Assembly (NCBI GenBank): GCA_030616835.1 | Contig: JAUWWP010000019.1 | Coordinates: 1-17,699 of the forward strand | Length of the DNA: 17,699 bases | Source: Deltaproteobacteria bacterium | Lineage (GTDB): Bacteria; Desulfobacterota; G020345765 | Direction: 5' to 3' | Shown here: positions 12,529-17,699 of the stretch, piece by piece | How positions within the stretch are numbered: the stretch's first letter is position 1 | Layout of the letters: every line of letters starts with the position of its first letter | Notes under the pieces: generated by a model | Seen by the model: only the letters and a program-made list of their open reading frames with translations | The model's database searches: none | Told to the model about the DNA's origin: nothing | Position numbers and translations under genes: made by a program

Positions 12529-13911
12529 ATGGAGTCTGTTCAAGCTTTAATAGATCTTATCTCCGGGCATGTCTGGGGGCCTCCTTTGATTGTCCTGCTG
12601 GTGGGTACCGGGATACTGCTTACCATCCGCAATCGCTTGATTCAGGTCAGGGGCTTCCGGCACAGCACGGACCTTATCCGTGGTGTTTACGATAAGCCGG
12701 ATGATGAGGGACACATAAGTCACTTCGAGGCCCTCTCCACTGCGCTGAGTGCCACCATCGGGACCGGGAACATTGCCGGAGTGGCGACGGCAATCGCCTC
12801 CGGAGGTCCGGGGGCGGTCTTCTGGATGTGGGTGACCGCGGCCTTCGGGATGGCGGTTAAGTTCACCTCTTGCACCTTAAGCCTGAAATACCGCGTAAAG
12901 GGCGAGGACGGAAATCTCCGGGGTGGACCGATGTATTTCATCGAGCAAGGGATGGGCCAAAGGTGGAAGCCACTGGCAGTCTTCTTTGCTTTTGCCGCAT
13001 CCATATCGGCCTTCGGGATAGGAAACATGGTTCAGTCAAATTCCGTTGCCGATGCCCTCGGAAACCTAACCGAAGCCCTCATGGGGGATCTGGGAGGGAA
13101 GCTTATTATCTTTAAGGTTATGGTCGGACTTATAATTGCTCTGCTCACGGGGCTTGTCATTATCGGGGGGATAAAGCGGATCGCCAGGGTTGCGAGCCGC
13201 CTGGTTCCCTTTATGACAATCGTCTATATCGGAGGGTCTCTTTTGATCCTTGCGCTGAATCTTGATCGGATCATTCCGGTGCTCAAGCTTATCTTTGTCA
13301 GCGCCTTCACGCCGACGGCAGCAGTCGGTGGCTTTGCGGGCGCGGCGGTGATGAAGACAATCCAATGGGGGGTTGCCCGAGGGGTCTTCAGCAATGAATC
13401 GGGTCTGGGAACGGCCCCCATGGCCCATGCCGCCGCTCGGACCGAGGAACCTGTAAGAGAGGGGCTGGTCGCAATGATAGGCCCCTTTGTCGATACGATC
13501 ATCGTCTGCTCCATGACGGCCCTGGTTATCCTGGTATCGGGGCACTGGACAAGCGGTGTTAATGGTGCTCCCCTTACCTCAAACGCATTCGAGGCATTGC
13601 TACCCGGGATCGGCCATATTATCGTAAGCATCGGGCTTGCCCTCTTCGCATACTCAACCATCATAAGCTGGTATTACTACGGGGAGAAGGGTATTGAGTA
13701 TCTTTTCGGGCCGAGAGCAATAGCGCTTTACAAGTGGTTTTACATAGCCATTATCCCTATCGGTGCTGCCACTACGCTTAAGGTCGTCTGGGGATTTGCT
13801 GATATCTTCAACGGACTCATGGCCCTACCAAACCTCATCGCCCTCATCGCTCTCTCCGGAGTCGTTGCTGCGGAGACAAAGGATTACTTCCGGCGGCAGT
13901 TTGGCGGGTGA
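12529..13911 (+). CDS. Sodium:alanine/glycine symporter (AGCS family)
   Basis: A 460-residue inner-membrane symporter of the AgcS/AlsT/DagA family, importing alanine or glycine with sodium. Family signatures are clear: ATIGTGNIAGVATAIASGG and GAVFWMW (about 74-101), LRGGPMYFIEQGMG, and ARGVFSNESGLGTAPMAHAA (about 284-303), the most conserved block. About ten to eleven hydrophobic helices and the full usual length (450-490) indicate an intact protein. The ATG at 12529 has no obvious ribosome-binding site and follows an AT-rich gap. No later in-frame start would keep the first helix. Its base composition matches the GC-richer background, unlike the DUF3800 gene next to it, so the two are probably unrelated in function. 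Confidence 0.95.
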   Translation: MESVQALIDLISGHVWGPPLIVLLVGTGILLTIRNRLIQVRGFRHSTDLIRGVYDKPDDEGHISHFEALSTALSATIGTGNIAGVATAIASGGPGAVFWMWVTAAFGMAVKFTSCTLSLKYRVKGEDGNLRGGPMYFIEQGMGQRWKPLAVFFAFAASISAFGIGNMVQSNSVADALGNLTEALMGDLGGKLIIFKVMVGLIIALLTGLVIIGGIKRIARVASRLVPFMTIVYIGGSLLILALNLDRIIPVLKLIFVSAFTPTAAVGGFAGAAVMKTIQWGVARGVFSNESGLGTAPMAHAAARTEEPVREGLVAMIGPFVDTIIVCSMTALVILVSGHWTSGVNGAPLTSNAFEALLPGIGHIIVSIGLALFAYSTIISWYYYGEKGIEYLFGPRAIALYKWFYIAIIPIGAATTLKVVWGFADIFNGLMALPNLIALIALSGVVAAETKDYFRRQFGG

Positions 13912-13993
13912 GCAGACCGCCTTTTCTTTTCTGATTAAACTATCCTAAATATTGCGAAATGTAGGGGTTCAATTGCCGTAATATCAAATAGAA

Positions 13994-14175
13994 TAAATTC
14001 TAAGCACTAAACACCAAATCCTAAACAATTTCAAATGATCAAAATCCAAAACTAAAAACATTCCCTTCGACAAGCCTGTCCTGAGTTTATTGAAGGGCTC
14101 AGGACAAGGTTTTGAACATTTGATATTTGAATTTTGGATTTGTTTAGAGTTTAGGATTTGGGATTTAGAATTTTT
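13994..14175. repeat. Large imperfect inverted repeat (about 180 bp) with nested hairpin
   Basis: The left arm (AAATTCTAAGCACTAAACAC, CCAAATCCTAAAC, CAAATGATCAAAATCC) is matched in inverted order by the right arm (GGATTTGTTTAGAG, GTTTAGGATTTGG, TTTAGAATTT). Its centre (14063-14109) is a TCCTGAG/CTCAGGA hairpin of the family at 1062-1105. No ORF is present. It resembles a MITE or other non-autonomous palindrome. It ends 26 bp past the radical SAM gene and, with a TGTAGGGGTTCAATT motif at 13960-13974, fills the gap after the symporter. Confidence 0.65.
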
Positions 14176-14201
14176 CAGCATAGAGCAAATAATTCGGATA
14201 T

Positions 14202-15671
14202 TTACGCATAATCTTGGTTTAAGTGGTGGGCCTCGTCTTTCAGTTTCTGGAAATTTTTCCACTCCGATAATGGATAAAGGGGAAAGAGGGAGTTGTTGTG
14301 AAGAAGCGGATCAAGATCGGGATCAAGTCCACTTCTTTCCCACTCTCTGGTTCCCGGGATGGGTGAATATTCCACCAGCAAGGCCTTAGCCCCGAGTGAG
14401 TAAATGAACTGAATTGCCTCCTGAACCTCCTGCGGTTCCTGCCTGGGCATCCCCATCATTAGATAGACCCCAACCTCCCCGGGGGCATATCCTGCCTTCC
14501 GGAGATTCTCCAACGCCTGCTCCAGTTCTTCGGTGATAACCTTACCTCCGGTCGCTTCCTGCCGGTCCTGATTGATTGTCTCCAGACCCAATCGGGGAAG
14601 GACAAACCCTACCTCTTTCATCAACCTGGCGGTATCTTCACTGAGAAATCTTGTGTGAAGCCCATTGGGGGTATGAAAATAGCAGTTAAGCCCTCTATCA
14701 GCTATCAGCTTGCCGATCTCCTGGAAGTGTTCTTTCTCCCGAAAAAGTAAGGCATCATCGTAAAAGGCGAAATTCCTTACCCCGTTAGAAAGCCCCGTGG
14801 ATGAACCCGGTAAGGCCCTTGATCTGTTAGACAATTTGTCTAATTGGGTGAATCTCTTACGGGGCGAGCTTCTAACGGGGTAAACCCGAAGATTTTTATA
14901 AAAATACTCAATCTCATCGACTACCTGCCGGGGTGGTCTCTGCTCAAACCTGCTGCTTATAAGATTGACCGCACAGTAGCTGCAGTTAAAAGGGCAACCA
15001 ACCGAGGTGCGCAGTGCTAGGTAATCGTTCCTCGAATATAGGTCATAGGCCGGATAGGGGTAGTCGGGAAAATTGGCAGGCAGATCTTTCGAGAGCAAAT
15101 TCACACCAGTTGCCTTTTCGATCAGCTTTATCAATTTCCCGATATCTCCACCTTTAAATACAAAATCGGCCCCGCAGTGTCGAGTAGCGTGGTGGTAACA
15201 AAGGGTGGCATAGATACCTCCCAGGATCAGGGGAACCTCAGGGAACCTCTTTTTTGATAGGGTAATTGCTTCAAATACCCCGGGATACCAGTAGGTCATC
15301 CCCGAGCTAACCAGGATGACCTCCGGTGAAGGTAATTTCTTGATCTCTTCCTCAAAAAGTGTGAGGGGAAAGCCGTATCTTTTATATCTGCGGGGAATCT
15401 GATTAAGGCAGAAGGGCTTAGCAAGCTCTTCATAGTAATAGTTGCCGCAGCCGTATTGCTTGTTCCGGGGGGCTCCGCTCTTATAAAAAGAGGGCAAGCG
15501 GGGATGGTGGCGGTCCAGACAGTCAATCAGGCTTACCTTACAGCCCAGGGTTCGCAGTGCACTGACGATCTGCAACAGTCCCAGAGGCTTAAGCCACAGG
15601 TCAAAAGCGGCAAAATCATATATCCAGGGATTAATCACCAGAACCTGCATTGCCCCCCACTTTCCCTTCAT
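14202..15671 (-). CDS. B12-binding radical SAM protein with in-frame repeat insertion
   Basis: A 489-residue enzyme of the class with an N-terminal cobalamin-binding domain (about 8-185; LVINPW and LILGGIYATL) and a radical SAM barrel. The cluster motif is TSVGCPFNCSYCAVN with Cys226, Cys230 and Cys233. Later barrel motifs are intact (NFAFYDDALLF, LPRLGLETINQDRQEATGG, YLMMGMPRQEPQEV). Residues 264-298 (YPVRSSPRKR... to ...GLSNGV) are foreign: they are the translation of a 103-bp palindromic element. The insert lies in the first helix-to-strand loop after the cluster, and the frame is kept throughout. The substrate is unknown. Members modify lipids, cofactors or peptides, often by methylation. 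The start is uncertain between 15671 (weak AGAGAG) and an ATG seven codons later. The gene diverges from a VTT/radical SAM pair. Confidence 0.9.
   Translation of the reverse strand: MKGKWGAMQVLVINPWIYDFAAFDLWLKPLGLLQIVSALRTLGCKVSLIDCLDRHHPRLPSFYKSGAPRNKQYGCGNYYYEELAKPFCLNQIPRRYKRYGFPLTLFEEEIKKLPSPEVILVSSGMTYWYPGVFEAITLSKKRFPEVPLILGGIYATLCYHHATRHCGADFVFKGGDIGKLIKLIEKATGVNLLSKDLPANFPDYPYPAYDLYSRNDYLALRTSVGCPFNCSYCAVNLISSRFEQRPPRQVVDEIEYFYKNLRVYPVRSSPRKRFTQLDKLSNRSRALPGSSTGLSNGVRNFAFYDDALLFREKEHFQEIGKLIADRGLNCYFHTPNGLHTRFLSEDTARLMKEVGFVLPRLGLETINQDRQEATGGKVITEELEQALENLRKAGYAPGEVGVYLMMGMPRQEPQEVQEAIQFIYSLGAKALLVEYSPIPGTREWERSGLDPDLDPLLHNNSLFPLYPLSEWKNFQKLKDEAHHLNQDYA
14779..14881 (-). repeat. Palindromic element, copy 2, inside a coding sequence (103 bp)
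   Basis: Ends ACCCCGTTAGAAGC and GCTTTCTAACGGGGT on the coding strand, with a central TTAGACAA-A-TTGTCTAA dyad. It aligns end to end with the element at 52-136, with 16 bp (GCCCCGTAAGAGATTC) and 2 bp extra. It contains no stop in the host frame. With flanking bases it accounts for 35 whole codons, and removing 105 bp would join the host sequence in frame as LRV-RNFAFYDD. Confidence 0.85.
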
Positions 15672-15714
15672 CGCTACTCTCTTAATTACCCTTCTCCCGC
15701 AATAAAGTCAATCC

Positions 15715-15743
15715 GCCTTCGTCCGCTTGGGGCGGACTACGGA
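15715..15743. repeat. CTTCGTCC/GGACTACGGA hairpin repeat
   Basis: CTTCGTCCGC, TTGGG, GCGGACTACGGA. The same outer bases frame a different core at 17480-17512 (CTTCGTCCCGATG... to ...GGGACTACGGA), so this is a dispersed hairpin family with variable loops. It lies in the divergent gap between two radical SAM loci. Confidence 0.55.
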
Positions 15744-15781
15744 ATTTTTCGGGGGAACTCGACAATCTTGCAATAAAAGAA

Positions 15782-15810
15782 TTGACCCCTATTCAATAAT
15801 TATCTATAAT
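15782..15810 (+). promoter_or_regulatory. Promoter of the VTT/radical SAM operon
   Basis: TTGACC (15782-15787), 17 bp, TATAAT (15805-15810). Transcription would begin near 15817, which supports translation from ATG 15837 over the TTG at 15819. Confidence 0.8.
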
Positions 15811-15836
15811 TATTCCTCTTGACAAAGACAGACGCC

Positions 15837-16481
15837 ATGAAGAATAAAAACAAAAAAGCATCCCTGCCGGTCAGGCGGGCCACCATCTTCGGCCTCGTGC
15901 TTGTTGCCCTGGGCCTGCTGGCCCTCTACTTCCGCATATACAAATCGCACCTGCACCCGCAGTTGATACTGTTTATCTATTCCATCCCGGCGAACTCGGC
16001 GATATCCCTTTTCTCCCACGAGGTAGCCCTTATTGATTACGGAAGCCATCAGCCCGTATACCTATCCACCCTTACTGCTACCCTGGGTACCATAGTCGCC
16101 GGCTTCCTGGACTGGCATATCTTCGTACCGCTTTTAAACTGGGAAAAAGCCGCTGCTTACCGCCGCTATCGGTTATATAAATACTGTATCGACCACTTTA
16201 AAAAGGCTCCCTTCATTGTCATCTTAGTAACCGGCTTCACTCCCATCCCCTTCTTCCCCTTCAAGTTCCTTGCCTTTTCGATGAAATACCCTTTGCGGAA
16301 ATACCTTGCTGCCTTGATCTTAGCCCGCGCTCCGCGTTACTATCTCCTGGCTTGGCTCGGCAGCAATCTCAGCATACCCGGTTGGGTTCTTATTACCGTT
16401 TTCCTGGCCATCTTCATACCGGCACTCTGGGAGCAGGTTGATGGGATGAGGAGAAGTAGATTGGGAAAGGAAAAACTATGA
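15837..16481 (+). CDS. VTT/DedA-like integral membrane protein
   Basis: A 214-residue membrane protein resembling the VTT (SNARE-associated, DedA/YqaA-like) family, whose members act as lipid scramblases or flippases. Support comes from the re-entrant-loop motif FTPIPFFPFKFLAFSMKYPL, the later LARAPRYYLLAWLG, and a terminal hydrophobic helix (WVLITVFLAIFIPALW). The N-terminus is Lys-rich, then one helix. The ATG at 15837 is chosen over a TTG six codons earlier, which would begin only 2 nt past the predicted transcription start. The ribosome-binding site is poor. The stop codon overlaps the next start (ATGA), so it forms an operon with the radical SAM gene. A role in moving or sensing the lipid-like substrate of that enzyme is only a guess. 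Confidence 0.8.
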   Translation: MKNKNKKASLPVRRATIFGLVLVALGLLALYFRIYKSHLHPQLILFIYSIPANSAISLFSHEVALIDYGSHQPVYLSTLTATLGTIVAGFLDWHIFVPLLNWEKAAAYRRYRLYKYCIDHFKKAPFIVILVTGFTPIPFFPFKFLAFSMKYPLRKYLAALILARAPRYYLLAWLGSNLSIPGWVLITVFLAIFIPALWEQVDGMRRSRLGKEKL

Positions 16482-17464
16482 AAACCAGCCTGGCGATGAA
16501 AATAGTACTGCGCTCCCTGGTCAACCTCGGCGCCCAAAAGCCCATCTGTGTCTCCTTCGAGGTCACCCACTCCTGTCCGGCCAACTGCCGCCACTGCGAC
16601 AAAGGAGGGTTAAAAAAAGAAAGTGGACTGATGAGCCTCGACGATTACCACCGTCTATCGAGGGAGCTCCTGCCTGTCGCCTGCCAGCTATCTGGGGGGG
16701 AACCGCTTCTAAGGGATGACCTCGAAAAGGTCGCCCGCGCCATAAAAAGCCCCGACGCCCTACCGATGATGGTCTGCGTGACCAACGGCTGGCTGCTCAG
16801 CGAGGAACGCTATCTCTCCCTGATCGAAGCGGGGGTAAACATCTTTTCCGTGTCTCTGGACTTCCCGGACGAGAGGCATGACGATTTCCGCCGACTGAAG
16901 GGCCTCTATAAAAAACTAAACGGGCTCATCCCTCACCTGGCCCAGAAATACAAGCTGGGTAACATCATTCTCAACTGCGCCCTAACCCGCGCTAATTTCA
17001 ACGAGATGCCCCGGTTGGTGAAAAAGGCCGAAAAGTGGGGGGTGAAAATATCCTTCAGCGCCTACAGCATCCTACGAACCGGCAATCCCTACTACTGCAT
17101 TAACCTGAAGGAGGACCTAGAGCTCCTCAAGCGCAACATTGAGTTTCTCCTGGAACACAAGAAGCGCGCCGGTACGGTGCTCAACTCGAATTACATATTA
17201 AAGAACACTTTCCGCTTTTTCCGGGAAGGGGGAATCCCCAACTGCCTGGCCGGGGTGCGCTTCCTGGTCGTCCGTCCGGACGGCCTGATCAACCCCTGTT
17301 CTATGTTCCCAAAGAACCTATACCGCAGCCAGAAGGAGGCGGTGGAGGATTTCACCACCAATAACACCTGCGACCAGTGCTATGTGGCCATCAGGGCTTT
17401 AACCGATCGACCCTTCAACCGAATGCTGCTGGATAGCGTGAGGACTTACTTACAGATAAGATAG
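16478..17464 (+). CDS. Radical SAM protein with SPASM-like C-terminus
   Basis: A 328-residue radical SAM enzyme. The cluster motif is VTHSCPANCRHCDKGG with Cys33, Cys37 and Cys40, and the SAM-binding LSGGEPLLR falls at 72-80. The barrel continues with VTNGWLL and INIFSVSLDFP-like strands. The C-terminal part has further cysteines (IPNCLAG, NPCSMFP, NTCDQC), suggesting an extra iron-sulfur site as in SPASM or twitch domains. Proteins of this build modify peptides, cofactors or lipids, and the substrate here is unknown. AAAGGA stands just before the ATG. The 4-bp overlap with the membrane protein upstream implies coupled translation and a shared task. A HpnH- or MoaA-like role would be the main alternative reading. 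Confidence 0.9.
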   Translation: MKTSLAMKIVLRSLVNLGAQKPICVSFEVTHSCPANCRHCDKGGLKKESGLMSLDDYHRLSRELLPVACQLSGGEPLLRDDLEKVARAIKSPDALPMMVCVTNGWLLSEERYLSLIEAGVNIFSVSLDFPDERHDDFRRLKGLYKKLNGLIPHLAQKYKLGNIILNCALTRANFNEMPRLVKKAEKWGVKISFSAYSILRTGNPYYCINLKEDLELLKRNIEFLLEHKKRAGTVLNSNYILKNTFRFFREGGIPNCLAGVRFLVVRPDGLINPCSMFPKNLYRSQKEAVEDFTTNNTCDQCYVAIRALTDRPFNRMLLDSVRTYLQIR

Positions 17465-17479
17465 GCGGGGCTGACTCAT

Positions 17480-17603
17480 CCTTCGTCCCGATGGACATCG
17501 GGACTACGGAGAGCTGAAAGGTCTCGTCTCGAAGGATCGGTCAGCCTCCTCAGGACTCCTCAGGATTTCGGTTTGTTTCGTGTAATTCGAGTAATTCGTG
17601 GTT
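17480..17603. repeat. Repeat cluster downstream of the radical SAM operon
   Basis: It holds a CTTCGTCCCGATG/CATCGGGACTACGGA hairpin (17481-17510), TCTCGAAGGAT and TCCTCAGGA fragments of the dispersed family, and TTCGTGTAATTCGAGTAATT CGTGG (17579-17603). That last piece is the inverted partner of the sequence at 9961-9985. No gene is seen from 17465 to the window end. Confidence 0.55.
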
Positions 17604-17629
17604 TAAGTTTTCCCGGTTTATGGTATAAT
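17602..17629 (+). promoter_or_regulatory. Possible extended -10 promoter leaving the window
   Basis: TGGTATAAT (17621-17629) is an extended -10 box, with a poor -35 (TTTAAG, 16 bp upstream). A perfect hairpin GGGTTCAA/TTGAACCC follows at 17659-17678, within the likely leader. The gene served would lie beyond the right edge. Confidence 0.35.
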
Positions 17630-17699
17630 TACTCAGCCCAAATAATGCGTTGATGTAGGGGTTCAATTTATTGAACCCGATAAATATTGGGCTTGATGA

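Noticed and set aside
260..17464. A selenoprotein in the window, prompted by selC
   Set aside because: I saw no gene whose homology clearly continues past an in-frame TGA, and no SECIS-like hairpin after one.

Overview
The window looks like a chromosomal piece of an uncultured, probably anaerobic, two-membraned (diderm) bacterium. A secreted outer-membrane beta-barrel protein points to a second membrane. Three radical SAM proteins, a NikR-controlled nickel importer and a selenocysteine tRNA fit an anaerobic, metal-dependent metabolism. I cannot assign a phylum from sequence alone. The intergenic DNA is loaded with short dispersed palindromic repeats, as in many candidate-phylum genomes.

Layout, left to right. 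A radical SAM gene (260-1015, +) is followed by a repeat-filled gap and, on the minus strand, an orphan methyl-accepting chemotaxis-like receptor (1465-3588). From 7635 down to 3706, all on the minus strand, lies a nickel unit: nikR, an outer-membrane barrel gene, nikM, a PDGLE-type nikN, nikQ and nikO. NikR keeps all four nickel ligands and NikM keeps Met1, His2 and His67. Then come an AT-rich RelE-like toxin with an unrecognised membrane partner (8014-8820), a YdjM/DUF457 membrane hydrolase (9137-9883), a dienoyl-CoA-isomerase-like crotonase (10106-10912) and tRNA-Sec (11233-11330), all minus. The plus strand then carries a DUF3800 gene (11619-12410) and an AGCS sodium:amino-acid symporter (12529-13911). 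A minus-strand B12-binding radical SAM gene (14202-15671) diverges from a plus-strand pair, a VTT/DedA-like membrane protein and a radical SAM enzyme that overlap by 4 bp (15837-17464).

Four points stand out. (1) A palindromic element with ends ACCCCGTTAGAA...TTCTAACGGGGT occurs three times: alone at the left edge, in the barrel-nikM junction, and in frame inside the B12 radical SAM gene, where it adds about 35 residues. This recalls the protein-coding palindromic elements of Rickettsia. (2) A roughly 72-bp repeat carrying a GC hairpin, ribosome-binding site, start codon and first four codons (MPTR) begins both nikN and nikO, and lies as an orphan copy downstream. It looks like a dispersed translation-initiation cassette. 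(3) DUF3800 is opposed by a compact antisense transcription unit: a near-consensus promoter, a structured body of about 75 nt and an intrinsic terminator overlapping the DUF3800 stop codon. It may belong to the DUF3800-associated RNAs. (4) The RelE-like toxin is preceded by an atypical membrane protein instead of a DNA-binding antitoxin, with a perfect 10-bp inverted repeat just upstream.

The larger gaps are mostly repeats: 1016-1464, 7636-8013, 8821-9136, 10913-11232, 13912-14201 and 17465-17699. The AT-rich left edge (137-259) shows nothing I can name.
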